Shown here piece by piece: positions 36,200 to 47,771 of a DNA stretch of 64,000 bases (within the stretch, counting starts at the first letter, position 1; each line of letters starts with the position of its first letter). The translations under genes and the position numbers were made by a program. A model generated the notes under the pieces. That model did not search any database, was not told where the DNA came from, and worked only from the letters and a program-made list of their open reading frames with translations. The stretch comes from Toxorhynchites rutilus septentrionalis. Lineage: Eukaryota; Arthropoda; Insecta; Diptera; Culicidae. The stretch is taken from NCBI RefSeq assembly GCF_029784135.1, contig NC_073746.1, forward strand, positions 290,733,089 through 290,797,088, given 5' to 3'.

Positions 36200-36554
36200 G
36201 TGAACAGCTCACACTGTGTGAACGGACAAGGCGAGTCAACCAATTAACAAGCGAATTCACGGGCCAATAGCTGCTCACTGTCAAGTCGCTACTAGCAACG
36301 TATAAATGGGCCTTTACGCTTACGCTAAGAGAGGTATAAAGGTAATATTATACTATCAGGCACGTAGCGTAACCGGCACGGCACTTTTCATGCAAGACAA
36401 ATATTATTGCGTGTGTTTAAAATGTGTATGCGTATGTATAGTGGAACGGCTCCGGGCATGCACAGAATGTTCCAGACAAATGCATGAAGGAATTCTCGAA
36501 AAGAATATTTTGCCGGTGCCGGGCACGAACTACACGGGCGAGTAGTGCCATACA
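36200..36554. other. No gene seen
   Basis: Mixed sequence; the 79-codon frame at 36306-36545 has no recognisable domain. Confidence 0.35.
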
Positions 36555-36860
36555 TACTAGAGTGCCAATGAAAATGGTCATCTCTAATTTCAAAAAGTTA
36601 CCTCATAAAAAATGTTCACCACCTCGAAAAAAAACACCCTATGCCAAATATTAGCTCGATCGGACTTAAGGAAGGCGCAAAACGCTCAAAGTTTGAGTTT
36701 TTTGAAAATCGAAAAATCATCCAAGGGGGGAGAAAGGAAATCGGGGTTTTCGAAAAATTTGTTAATGGCAGATGTCTTAAAATTGCATGAAACGTCGAGA
36801 TCTAGTGTCATCTCAACAAAAAAAATTTTTGTCAAAAATCGACACTCTGGGACTTAGTTT
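36555..36860 (+). repeat. Dispersed repeat Z, copy 2
   Basis: Second copy of the repeat at 20855-21185 (GTGCCAATGA, AAAACACCCTA, TCGGACTTAAGG, AAAATCGACACTCTGGG). A further related stretch continues to about 37110 with ATGTCTTAAAATTGCAT. Confidence 0.75.
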
Positions 36861-37312
36861 TTTCTCGGAATACGAAACGAAACGTATGGTTTTGGTTGCC
36901 AATAAAAATAATTATCTCGATTTTTCATTCGAAACTTGCTGCGAAATGTTGATTTGCACGAGAATATATCCTTTGCAAAATATTAGCTCATTCGAACTTC
37001 ATTTATTAGTGTCACAGACGTAAAAAATTGAGTTTTTTTGAAAAACGAAGGATCACCGAAAATCGGGGTTTTCAAAAAAAATGTTATTGCCAAATGTCTT
37101 AAAATTGCATTACTCGTTGAGATTAACTGTTATCTATCCATAAGAAGCTCAATTTCGTAAACGTAAACGTGGATCATTCTATGCTAAACAAACTCTCGAA
37201 ATTTATTTCACACATTCGGATTCTTGAAAAAAAATAGCCGTACAGTTTTAATAACATTTACATTACATTAATCATCACCTTAAAAGTCTTCACAATCTTT
37301 GCGTCAGTCAAC

Positions 37313-38164
37313 TCACTTCAAGTGTCTAGCATGATACGCAATATGATCACCGATGAAAGATCCAACGTAGTAATAACTGTGATTATATCCTTCTCTCATG
37401 TGGAGGACGCATGGCAGTTGGGCTGCCTTGCAGGCATCCACCAGATTATGTGGCAGCAGCTGACCGTCTTTTAGGAAAGTGTCCTCCGAGCCCTGATCAA
37501 TGTAAAGCTCTAGTGGAGGACCATTGTATCCCGCTACCAGTTCAGTGGCATCCCAATTCTTCCATTCCTCTTTGTTAGATTCCCCAAAATATCCACCAAA
37601 AGCCTTCAAACCCCATGGACATTTGGAAGGGTTGCAAATAGGGGCAAAAGCGGATACAGATTTATACATTCCTGGATTTTTCAACGCACAAATTAACGCC
37701 CCATGTCCACCCATGCTGTGTCCAGCAATGCTCTGTTTGTCCGGTATAGTTGGAAAATTAGTGTTGATGACATCAATCAATTCCTGTGTCACATAGCTGA
37801 ACATTTTGTAATGTTTACTCCACGGATCGACACTGGCATCCACGTAGAATCCGGCCCCGCTACCAAAATCCCACGAATCATCTTCCCCCGGCAAGGATAC
37901 TCCCCGTGGAGAGGTATCCGGACATACCACAATAAGGCCATTATCCGCAGCATACCGCTGGGCACCTGCCTTCTGAATAAAATTCGTTTCATTGCATTCC
38001 AATCCACTAAGCCAATAGAGAACTGGAAAACATCCCCCATCGGAAGCCGGCGGTAGAAATATGGCAAATTTCATCTCACAGTCCAACTCCTTCGACTTGT
38101 GCGAGTAGATCTTCTGTAACCCGCCGAAGCACTTATTGGATGAGATAAGCGTTATCACGGTCAT
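37313..38164 (-). CDS. S-formylglutathione hydrolase (esterase D)
   Basis: Hydrolyses S-formylglutathione to formate and glutathione, the last step of glutathione-dependent formaldehyde detoxification, in the cytosol. The protein is 283 residues (human enzyme 282) and co-linear with the family: start [15 protein letters not shown], oxyanion region WLSGLECNE (51-59), PDTSPRG (82-88), [16 protein letters not shown] (95-110), nucleophile Ser150 in GHSMGG, probable acid Asp228 in the IDQGSED block, His262 in YNHSYYY. I chose the ATG at 38164 because CTACAG immediately precedes CAATG, a good splice acceptor; that implies an intron in the 5' UTR. The open frame extends 11 codons further upstream, but through this pyrimidine tract. 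The coding part is intronless and undamaged. The gene lies between two inverted 1.4-1.5 kb repeat elements. Confidence 0.96.
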   Translation of the reverse strand: MTVITLISSNKCFGGLQKIYSHKSKELDCEMKFAIFLPPASDGGCFPVLYWLSGLECNETNFIQKAGAQRYAADNGLIVVCPDTSPRGVSLPGEDDSWDFGSGAGFYVDASVDPWSKHYKMFSYVTQELIDVINTNFPTIPDKQSIAGHSMGGHGALICALKNPGMYKSVSAFAPICNPSKCPWGLKAFGGYFGESNKEEWKNWDATELVAGYNGPPLELYIDQGSEDTFLKDGQLLPHNLVDACKAAQLPCVLHMREGYNHSYYYVGSFIGDHIAYHARHLK

Positions 38165-38857
38165 TGCTGTAGAATGCGAAAAAAAATAGTTTTTCACGGA
38201 TTGTGCTCATTCGATGATTTGTATACCGTTCAATTTGCTCGAGGTTTGTAGTAAATGCCTGAAATACAGATTGGTTGATGAATAAAACACACGTTCAATC
38301 AATACAGTCCCACTGAGATTTTTTTTCGAACGATTCTAATAAGTTTTAGGCAGCCTTAGGGCATCCATATACTAATACACAGCATTTGACAGCGTCAAAC
38401 ATGTCCGGGTTGCAAATGCAATTTGCGACCACTGTCACTCGCGAGAACTGCCAAACTCTCAAGCTGGTGTAAATCAAGGCGCTTAACATACTGCCAGGTG
38501 GGTAAAAATGTGAAAACCACTCTACAGCCATTAATTTACAGAATGACATTAACACACTTCTAAAATAAAAAATTATGAATGAAAATTTTATTTTTCTATT
38601 TCGAATATGTATTTCATACAATACAGTATTACGTAATATTGAACTGGAATTGTGTCTGATGATGATTTTATATTAAAATGGCGAGTTTTTGTAAATGTTG
38701 TGTGTTGTGAAATATATAGCCAAATGGTTAAGAGAGCGTCGTGTTTTAAGTAATCGAATAACTTAAGAATCTCCATTCAAATTTTAAAATTGCAGAACTG
38801 CCTTCTTTAAAATTTCCCGAATTTGACGATTGTTTCGAGTTGAATTTGATTAGCGAA
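38165..38857. other. 5' flank of the esterase D gene
   Basis: Probable intron acceptor at 38167-38168 (minus strand) and upstream non-coding sequence. No convincing TATA box or first exon could be fixed. Confidence 0.4.
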
Positions 38858-38972
38858 TGGGCGCACCTTGTTACGTAGATCTGCCTTGAGCTCACCGAGA
38901 AGTTTGATAGTTTGGCAATGACAGCTAAATTTGCGATACATCTTGACTCGGGGATCATATCCTCTTGACCGG
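38858..38972 (+). repeat. Dispersed repeat, copy 2 of 2
   Basis: Matches 3110-3235 (GTAGATCTGCCTTGAGCTCA and CATCTTGACT blocks). The minus strand has a 91-codon frame here (38807-39082) with no recognised domain. Confidence 0.6.
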
Positions 38973-39177
38973 GGCCTGGTTTTAGGACAACAAAATATGT
39001 ACACGCACGAACCGGCTTTTGGTTGAAGGCAATGAGAACATATAGAGGTGGAGCAGTAGGCGAAGTGTATCTGTATTGGCAAACAAAATATCGTATCGTA
39101 ATCAGGTGTATGACACGATTATCACTATCTCACTCTACCTACCGTCACCGCCTAACTCACTATCCCTCTGCTGTAAA

Positions 39178-40700
39178 GCGGACCTTACACGGTCAACTTT
39201 ATTGACAATATGATGACATTTGAAAGCATAATGACAGCTGAACATGGCCGACAACGCAGAAATCCGGATTTTCTGATTTCCGAGCATCAATATCGTGACA
39301 TTTCATATGGATGCATGATGTTGACGTTTTACCTCACGGACTTCCAGACTGAGTTGCCAGATATGCAAGCGCACATTGAATTTTTGTTAGTCTTTTTTGC
39401 GATTACAAATAAAATTTATAAACTACTGAAATTGTAGGAATCATAAATGGAAGCTTTTGGTTTGGAAAACCGATACTTTGAATAGCAAAATACGATACTT
39501 TTCACGATACAAATCAAAACTTCAAAGTAAACTGACAATGTGATGGTGAGAGAGTGGATGAAACTTAACAACGTTTTAGGAATTTTTTAACGTTGAACTC
39601 GGTCATTCTCTGCGCTAGTGAGCGGGTTGTGTGTTTCTTCACACTCCGCTATAAAATTTGGAGAATAAGAAGATCTGGGAAAATCACAGATGAAAAAACA
39701 TCATGTGTTAATTCAAGCTACAGTAGAATCCCGATTATCCGCGGAATAGTCGGGCAAGCTCACCGCGATTAACGAAAATCGAGGATGACCCATTAAAGGA
39801 CAAAAAATGCAAACACGAAAAGAGATGTTTCAACATAAAAACTATGTTCTATCAATACAGAAATCAATCAACTATTCATCTATAAGGTCGTGTACACCAG
39901 TGGCTAAATAATGTAAAAGCCATGACCACAACAAAAGAGCATGGGCCTACCACTCACTAACAAATTCCGGAAAGGCCTATTGATTTACTATGGAACTCGC
40001 AGTCACGAATAATCCGCAGGGCGGATCACCCGCTCGCGGATAATCGGGGTTCTACTGTCATAGTCTCATTTATGGAATAAAAACATTTGCTTGCAGATAA
40101 AATAACTTGCATATATTTTCGCAAACTAAAATAATCTGGCATCTCTGAAACTGAAAGGAACAGTCTATATTTGTGAAACGAGTATTATGATGTATTTTTT
40201 AGAAGAAAAACCGAATTCTAAAGTGTAAATTATGAATGAAAATTAACTTTTCCAAATCAAATTAGTATTCTATGTGAATGCAAATCACTTTTTTTCTGCA
40301 AGTGGTGAGAAAATCCCATACAAAAATTATGTCTGAAATTGACGTTATATTATAATAATACATTTTAGTAGGAATATCTGAAAATTCAGGGGAAATAGGT
40401 TAAGTTAAGGTTAGGACTACGCGCTTCAACTAATTAAATAATACCAAGTAGATATTTTCATTCAAATTTTACCAATTGAAAATTGCCTTTTAGCCTTCTA
40501 ATCTGATAGAGAATAGTTTGGATCCCAAACTCAAATGTCGCCACTAGCCATCGCGGATATTTTCGTTGTCTCGGGTTGAGGGCGATATTGACCGTGTAAG
40601 GTGGAAAAATATTGATTGAGGTTAGATCAGATGTTGAAAGCCTAGCTGTCACGATATTGAAGACACTTATTGTCAATCCGGTTGATCGTGTAAGGTGCCC
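39178..40700 (-). mobile_element. CCTTACACG-ended element, right copy
   Basis: Inner end GCGGACCTTACACGGTCAAC (39178) and outer end TTGATCGTGTAAGGTGCCC (40683-40701), a complete copy inverted relative to 33637-35045. It holds a pogo-type MITE (39721-40057) that the left copy lacks. A more diverged partial relative is at about 51830-52490. Confidence 0.8.
39721..40057. mobile_element. Pogo-type MITE nested in the right copy
   Basis: CAGTAGAATCCCGATTATCC at the left and its inverted form GGATAATCGGGGTTCTACTG at the right make terminal repeats of about 23 bp. TA precedes the left end; the right flank is TCATAG, so the TA duplication is not perfect. A solo fragment with CCCCGATTATCCGCGG occurs at 15278. 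Non-coding, 337 bp. Confidence 0.75.
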
Positions 40701-41204
40701 ATAAAAGTTCATCATCGACATCACGATATGTCAGATGGTGGTAAATTGGTAATTCGCGATAACGTCGACGTCTGGTGGCGACTTCAAGTTTGAGTCATAA
40801 TTTGGGTCCCAAAATCGTTAGTGTAATCTCTACCAGATTAGAAGACACGAAGCCGGTTTTCAAATTTTAAAATTTGAATGAAAATTTTCACATTATGTTA
40901 TTCAATTATTAGAAACACGTATTTCTGACTTTCATTCAACCATATGGTCATACAATTCTAACATTGTTGCTGATTTTTTTCTTTATAATATAAAGTTGTC
41001 TTCATAAACATTTTTTGTATCATCTGTTCTTTAACGCTCCCCTAAACTAGTAAACGAAGCTCACTGCCGTCAACGCGGAAAAGGTCCAGAGAGCAGTCGT
41101 ATGCTTAGTTCTCGAAAACAGTAACATTTTCGGTGAAATTTTGATTAATTGGCGATTATTATCTCACAACATACACACCGACACTGAGAGCCTTCGAAAA
41201 ATCA
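40701..41204. other. No gene seen
   Basis: Includes a further CCTTACACG-family fragment near 40740-40930; otherwise AT-rich and featureless. Confidence 0.4.
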
Positions 41205-41571
41205 ACTTTTTTTTTTTTTTTTTTTATCCAGTTCATTTATTTGTAAGGCTCAATCGCATAAGCTTTGCGGAGCCGCTAATTCAAGGTTTGTTTATACAAA
41301 GTTTCAACTAATTTCTATGTTTAGTAGGATTCGACCGAATACTCGCGGTTTACTCGAGGTTAAAAGGGCAACATTTTTGTGGGACGGGTCAGGTTGGGGA
41401 TATGGATATGAGGTATCGTTGTCTCAACCGAGGGTTGCCGCACGCACTGTAGCATTGTGCATAATGACCAGGGATAGCATCTGGTGTTCGACTAGCTGTC
41501 GAGGGTGGGCGACGGTGAGATGGGGGGACAAGACAAACAAACTAATAACGAAAAAGAAAAACACAAAAGCA

Positions 41572-43233
41572 TTAAATACTTATACTAGACCGTTTCACAA
41601 ACATATAGATCAACTGCATATAGCAGATGTCGCGAGTTCCCAACACGTCTCTAACAGGAACATAGGGTTGTCTTCCTTGGACCTCAAGGGCATTCAAAAG
41701 GTACTCTCTGGCTGCGTAATTATCCGTACATTGCCAAACTGCGTGATCGATGTCATCGTAACCGTTTCCACACCGACAGACGTTGCTTTGAACAAGATTT
41801 ATTCTGTGGAGATGCACATCTAGCGAGTAGTGATTGGACATAAGTCTACTCATTACACGAATGAAGTCACGACTTAAGTCCAAACCTTTGAACCACGCTC
41901 CCGAAGAAACCTTTGGAATAATTGAATATAACCACCGTCCAAGACTTCCAGTGTCCCAATCGGTTTGCCAACTCAAGAGGGAACTCTGACGCAGTAATTG
42001 GAAAAATTCATCGTATGAAATCTGTCTATCAAACAATTCGCCTTCCTGGGCACCCACCTTTGCGAGAGTGTCCGCCTTCTCATTGCCAGGAATTGAGCAA
42101 TGAGAGGGGACCCAAACAAAGGTTACCTTATAAGATCTTTCGATCAGTGCACTCATCTGCTGTCTCACTTTTGTGAGGAAATAAGATGGGTGCCTACTAG
42201 TTTTCATCGACTGGAGAGCCTCAAGCGAACTGAGACTATCCGAGAAAATGAAGTAATGGTCTGCAGGCTTGTTGGAGATCATCCCCAATGCGAAGTCGAT
42301 TGCTGCCAGCTCAGCAACATAAACGGAACAAGGTTCCTGCAGTTTACGGAAGGCGCTTGAATTTTCATTGAAAACACCGAAGCCAGTGGATCCATTGAGG
42401 CGAGACCCATCAGTGAAGTATCTTTTCATGCAATTGACTTTTTGGTACTTTCGGTTAAAAATACGGGGAATGAAAGTTGGTCGAAGCTGATCTGAAATCC
42501 CAAGTATTGCTTGTTTCATCGACAGATCGTATTCAATTGAGGAACTGCTGATGGTGAAGTGAGCACGGTCTGGAGTAAACGATGGAAGACAAATATCTGA
42601 TGAAATATAGTGATGATAAATTCTCATAAACCGAGATTGTATATTTAGATGAAGCATTTTATCAAAGTTTTCAATCACAAGTGTGTTCGTGATACCGCAT
42701 TTCACCAGTATTCTGAGAGAAAGTTCCCAGAATCGGTTCTGTAGAGGAGTTACTCCTGCCAGAACCTCGAGACTCATGTTATGCGTTGAGTGCATACAGC
42801 CGAGAGCTATACGTAGACAATGATATTGAATTCGTTCCAATTTTAGAAGGTGACTTTTAGCTGCTGAGAGAAAGCAGAAAGAGCCATACTCCAGAATAGA
42901 TAGAATAGTTGTTTTATAAAGCGTTATGAGATCTCCCGGATGACCTCCCCACCACGTGTCGCAAATCGAGCGGAGAAAGTTGACTCTTTTTTGACATTTT
43001 TGCTTCAAATACGTAATGTGGGTATTCCAAGTGCATTTTGAATCAAACCAGACACCAAGGTACTTGAAGGTCAATGATTGGGTAATGTTTCTCCCCAAAA
43101 GCTTAAGTTGCAATTGGGCTGGGGACCGCTTTCGAGTAAACACTACCAGTTCTGTTTTCTGCGGCGAGAATTCTATCCCTAAGTTCCTTGCCCAAGAAGA
43201 CAAGTTATCTAGGGAATTTTGCAATGGTCTTTA
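41572..43233 (-). pseudogene. LINE RT C-terminus, RNase H and Cys/His tail
   Basis: An open stretch of about 550 codons follows a single in-frame TAA at 43231-43233 that interrupts the RT. RNase H residues are visible in order: YFTDGSRL (Asp), AELAAIDFAL (Glu), FSDSLSSLEAL (Asp) and VPSHCSIPGNEKADTLA (His and Asp). The tail motif CRCGNGYDDIDHAVWQC could bind zinc. Apart from the one stop this half looks intact, so the copy is young. The stop could be a CAA-to-TAA change. Confidence 0.85.
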
Positions 43234-44029
43234 CAAGTTTTCGGCATGGGGACCTCTGACGGAAACCACACCATCATCTGCAAGTTGTCTTAGCGTGCAT
43301 TGTTCTGCCAAACAACTGTCAATATCTTTCACATACAAATTATAAAGAAGGGGGCTGAGACATGAGCCTTGGGGTAGACCCATATAACTATTTCTGGAAG
43401 TTGTCAGCTGTCCAAGGGTGAAGTTCATTTGCTTTTCTGACAACAAATTGTACAAGAAGTTATTCAAAATTCCAGGAAGTCCACATCTGTTCAGATTGTC
43501 TGACAGAATTTCTATGGAAACTGAATCAAAAGCTCCCTTAATATCCAAGAATACTGAAGCCAGTTGCTCCTTGTGCGCAAAGGCCAGTTGAATATCTGTA
43601 GAAAGCAACGCTAGACAATCGCTTGTTCCTTTGCTCTTGCGAAACCCAAATTGTGTACTTGATAGCAAATTATTTGTCTCGATCCATTGATCGAGTCTTC
43701 GAAGGATCATTTTCTCCAGCAATTTTCTAATGCACGAGAGCATAGCAATCGGACGGTATGAGTTATGGTCAGACGCTGGTTTGCCAGGCTTTTGAATTGC
43801 TATCACTTTGACCTGTCTCCATTCGGGTGGCACAAGCGTCTTTTCGCGATATCGGGAAGATTTTTTAGAAGAACGAATTTAATCATATCGCTTCCGGGTG
43901 AAGAGTTGTTCGATGAAAGAAGAGCCATAGAAAATTCCAGCATTGAGAATGGTCTGTCCAGAGGTCCACCGCTCGGAGACGTTTCTCGAAGAATATGTTG
44001 GGCTGGAACTGAGTCTGGACAGACCTTTT
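43231..44029 (-). pseudogene. LINE reverse transcriptase core
   Basis: The frame 43231-43833 carries RT motifs: YRPIAMLSC, GFRKSKGTSDCLA, FLDIKGAFDSVS (motif A Asp), GLPQGSCLSPLLYN (motif B) and LADDGVVSV (motif C Asp-Asp). Upstream, the sequence to 44029 continues the ORF in another frame (for example NNSSPGSDMIKFVLLKNLP), so a frameshift with a small deletion lies near 43835. The endonuclease domain is absent because of truncation. Confidence 0.85.
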
Positions 44030-45361
44030 GACGTGGGACTACGTCTAACCGGAATATATGGAGGGTAAAATGAAAACCTAAACACAGAACATGCAGGAAA
44101 AAATGAAAGATTTCGAATGCTTATAGCTCGAACATTTCGTACTGGATAGGAGAGATGTTTGCATCACTTGATAGGGAATATTTCTACGCATCTATCGCAA
44201 CTAACAAAATGTTGTTTTTCATTAGATACACAATTGAATAACTGTAAAACATTAGGCGTTATCTAAACGCCCTAACTGCATCGTTTTGATTGGCCCGATT
44301 TACGGTTTCCCTAACACAGCCATCAAAACCAAGCACCCTTGGGGAAATCGGCATTGCAAATACATGAAAGTAGGGGGACTTTTGTTCTCATCGAAAAATG
44401 TTCCCTAACACAGACTTTAAAACCAAGCAGCGAAATCGGCATTGCAAGCACACGAAAGAGCCTAGAGGCGAGTGAACTGAGAAGTTTAAACCCTCTTAAA
44501 GCCAAAAAGAAGAAAAAGAACACACGAAAGTAGGGGGAGCTTTTGTTCCCACCGAAATGTGTTCCCTAATAGAGATTTCTAAAGCAAGGTGCCTGGAGAA
44601 ATCGGTATTTCAAATTCATGCAAGTCGGGGGTATTTTTGTTCCGACTGGAATGTGTTTCCCTAACACAGACTTCAAATCCATGAAGCGTGGGGAAATCGG
44701 CATTGCGAATTCATACAAATCGGGGGTATTTTTGTTCCGATTGAAATGTGTTTCCCTAACACAGACTTCAAAACCGAGGTTTCTGGGGAAATCGGCTCTG
44801 CAAATAAATGCAAACTGCGAGTACTTTTGTCCTCGCTTGCCTTTGTGCAGAGTGGAATATGTCTGTCCTAACATGATCTTCTAAACTTAGGAACCTGGGA
44901 AAATCGTGCAGCCACTAGAAGCGAATGAACTTCCCAGTTTCAAGCAAATTCGAGATTCGAGAAGTATGTACACTTTTGGGATGTAAACTTCAGAGGGAAA
45001 TGTAAAATAAAATAATCGTTTGATAATTTTTTGTTGTCTTTATTGGAAAGATTTTCAGCCTTAGGCTGGTTCATCAAACGTTTGATAATTCTTCCGTACA
45101 TATATTTTGTTCTAGTCATCATACCAAACGTAAAAGGTCCGTCATTAAATTTACTTGTAACGAAGAACAATCAATCACAATAAATGAATTGACATTACAC
45201 GGCATTTGTTCATTTTTTTCACTCACAGAGCAAATATATTGAACTCAATTGAATTTGGAAACTGTTTCATTCAATCAAGAATTTAATCAATACAAACGAA
45301 TGATTGCTCAGCTAAGGTAGTTCCACGTGAACCTTGCGGTTATATCATAGATATAACCCAC
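44030..45361. mobile_element. Hairpin-ended non-autonomous element E
   Basis: It starts GACGTGGGACTACGTC (44030-44045) and ends with CACGTGAACCTTGCGG and the hairpin GGTTATATC-ATA-GATATAACCC (45338-45359). The middle (44285-44890) is an array of about six diverged 96-bp units. The first 890 bp are about 99% identical to 57038-57931 (roughly a dozen differences by eye). No open frame with a recognisable domain. Confidence 0.85.
44285..44890. repeat. 96-bp repeat array in element E
   Basis: Units recur with blocks CCCTAACACAGACTTCAAA, GGGGAAATCGGCATTGC and GTCGGGGGTATTTTTGTTCC. Similar arrays lie at 57295-57900, 31930-32390 (opposite strand) and one diverged unit in element B near 11890-12040. 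Confidence 0.8.
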
Positions 45362-46485
45362 TAATTTTTTTTTACATAAGATATTCAAAAATCAGAGAAG
45401 TGGTTTTTGGTTTTTGAGTTATGATTTTCCTAATTTGATATGTTTTGGTTGCGGTAGCTCATTGGAATTAAATTTGCAATTAAAAACTTTACTCCAATAT
45501 TATATAGAATCGAATCATATATAATCCAGTCATTATATAAACGAGCCCGTCCTGTTACTTCAGGAAGCCGGTTCCATTACTGTGGTTTCAGTTGAAAACC
45601 TGACTACGAAAATCAATTTCTATTTTACTCTTGTTGGTTTGCGCCTACGACATACGTATTGCAAGGAAAGAGCTTTGTTTTTTTTTGAACATTTCTTAAC
45701 AATGGCCTTTTTTACATTGATGCTCCAGAATTGGATTATCCTTGTACCCCAATTTGTGAATTATTGCTGTATTTGCCTGAAAATAGTGTGTTCAAATATC
45801 TTCTTTTCGGAATTTGAATCATGCTTCCGAACTTGGATCAAATTCCGAACGCTACTTGAATACTAGTTTCAACGTAGATTTCTGCATAAAAGATCTTTTT
45901 TTTTGACCATTTATATTAGTTTCTTACTTTTTCTAGCACTCAACATGAAAAGAGCAAACAAAATATACAAAAATTGAAACAACTACAAAAACTAAAAAAT
46001 TAACGATGCTTGTTTTTTACGCAAATACTTTACCATTGGTTTCGACTGACTGAAATGTTTAATATTATAAATTATAGGCTGTATCCATTCTTGTAAATGA
46101 TGTTAAAATGAAGCCCATACCCCAAAGAATGTCAGTGTATTATTCATAACATAAAAGTTTAGTAAAATTACATTTAAAAGTGAAGTGGTTGGAATTTGCT
46201 GCAAAATGGTACTAAATTACAAAAAAGTATAAGCCAAACAGATAATGCTGATAAATTCATTTAAATTTTAAAAATTTCCTATCCAAATTCTCAGCCACCA
46301 TTTCTGTTCTATTCATAGAAATACAAATTTTTTTCACCATGCTCTGGCTATCCATGATCTACTCTAATTATCGTTTATACACATATCGGAATATTATTTA
46401 CTTTCCTACTTCATGAAGATTAAATTCATTACATTTTATATTCATAATTTCGTAATTCGTAGCCGTAATACAGTTCGTAGAGATA
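45362..46485. other. No gene seen
   Basis: AT-rich sequence; the 94-codon frame 45582-45866 shows no recognised domain and is Phe/Leu-rich as expected of AT-rich noise. Confidence 0.35.
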
Positions 46486-47228
46486 CTAAAATGATTTAAT
46501 TAGTTTCGCCTGATTAGCGGCTGATTCAATGGCTTTTCTTACTGTTTCTTCGTCTACAAGGAAATGCATAAATATAACGGGTTTCAAATTCTCATCCGAT
46601 TCATAAACAAAAAGGATTCCAGTTGGCAAATTTGGGCCCTCAAATAGCTACATCGCTCTTCTGGTCAAAATTTGGATCGGACGATTCCACGCAGACTTTT
46701 TGTGATCTAAGATGATGTTTTTTCCTGACTGCGGTTGTCGACTGATACCCTCGTTTCAATAGGACAGAATACGTTTCATTGTCAGCTGGAAGAATTCCGC
46801 CATTGGCAAGTTATCCGGTTAGCGATTCTTCTGTAGCGTATTTCTTTAATGATTACGTCGTAAAATACGTAAAACACAGGATTCGGTTCTTTGTACGATG
46901 GTGGTACTTCAAAACTACGACACCGAATAAAGAACTGCTCTTCATTGTATTTTTCCGCAACTTCAACTTGTTTAAACCGGTTGATTCACCACAGTTGCGT
47001 TTAATCAAACACCTAGTTTTCTCTGTGGGGATGCCTGTTCGACCACACACCGGCAGCTAGGGCTTCTGCTTTCCTAAAGACGTAAAATAAAATTACATCA
47101 CAGTTCATATTTATCTTGATTCAACATTTTACCCTCGTTAGCATCAAGCCAACCACAGAAGATTTTTCTGGTTCTGTAGATTCAGATTCACCGTGCCGAA
47201 CCACAACGGGACGAAACTTTGCCACCAT
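46486..47228 (-). pseudogene. Degenerate protein-coding relic, family not recognised
   Basis: Read on the minus strand from ATG at 47228: MVAKFRPVVVRHGESESTEP to LMLTR at 47133, then GT...AG spanning 47074-47132 (59 bp, a normal insect intron size), then protein-like text in shifting frames: [74 protein letters not shown], and finally [20 protein letters not shown] to [14 protein letters not shown] and a stop at 46486. At least three in-frame stops and two or three frameshifts break it. Composition is unlike the AT-rich noise around it. The intron-like gap argues against a processed copy. A fast-evolving real gene with more introns is less likely. Confidence 0.5.
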
Positions 47229-47771
47229 TCTCGGTATGATTTTCAACAAAACACTTTTCTCTGAAGATCACTTGCTACAAAATCGATAAATAAGAAACAG
47301 AAAACGAGCTTAGACTCCGAAATGGATTGTGGTAAATCTCAATCAATGTATTCCGTGGGTGACATAGCCGGCAAACGATGCTGTTTGTAAACAATACCGA
47401 CAGCAATTCCAATATGGCTGAAAGCACATATCATATGATTGTTTCACCTGATATAGATATTATATAGCCACCTTGATCACAACAAACGCGAGCTGGCCCT
47501 CTCTCTCAGGTGCGACCGTTAATTGGGTTAATTGACGTTTCATGGATGAAACATAACATACACGTAGGGATGTCTATTTTGGTATTATAAACATTTTGTC
47601 TCATATATTTTCCACAATTGCTAAAGAAAAACACCAATTATGCAGTTAATATATATACACAATACTTCTATTGCCATAACAATTGTATTGTTACATTATA
47701 TTATGAACTATACGACTCTGAACTGAATGATAAAAATATTATAGCCAAATAATTATCGTACAAAAATTTGT

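Larger units (their letters stand above)
41205..44029 (-). mobile_element. I/Loa-like LINE, 5'-truncated, nearly intact 3' half
   Basis: Minus-strand LINE ending in a poly-A tail (poly-T at 41207-41225 on the plus strand). Downstream of RT it has an RNase H domain and a terminal Cys/His motif, an arrangement found in the I and Loa clades but not in Jockey. The 3' UTR contains GGCTCAATCGCATAAG-like sequence shared with the LINE tails at 8764, 8959 and 63248. It is truncated upstream, where element E begins at 44030. Confidence 0.85.

Noticed and set aside
44323..44884. Several open frames duplicated almost exactly at 57329-57890
   Set aside because: They lie in the 96-bp repeat array on both strands; conservation is due to recent DNA copying, not coding selection.
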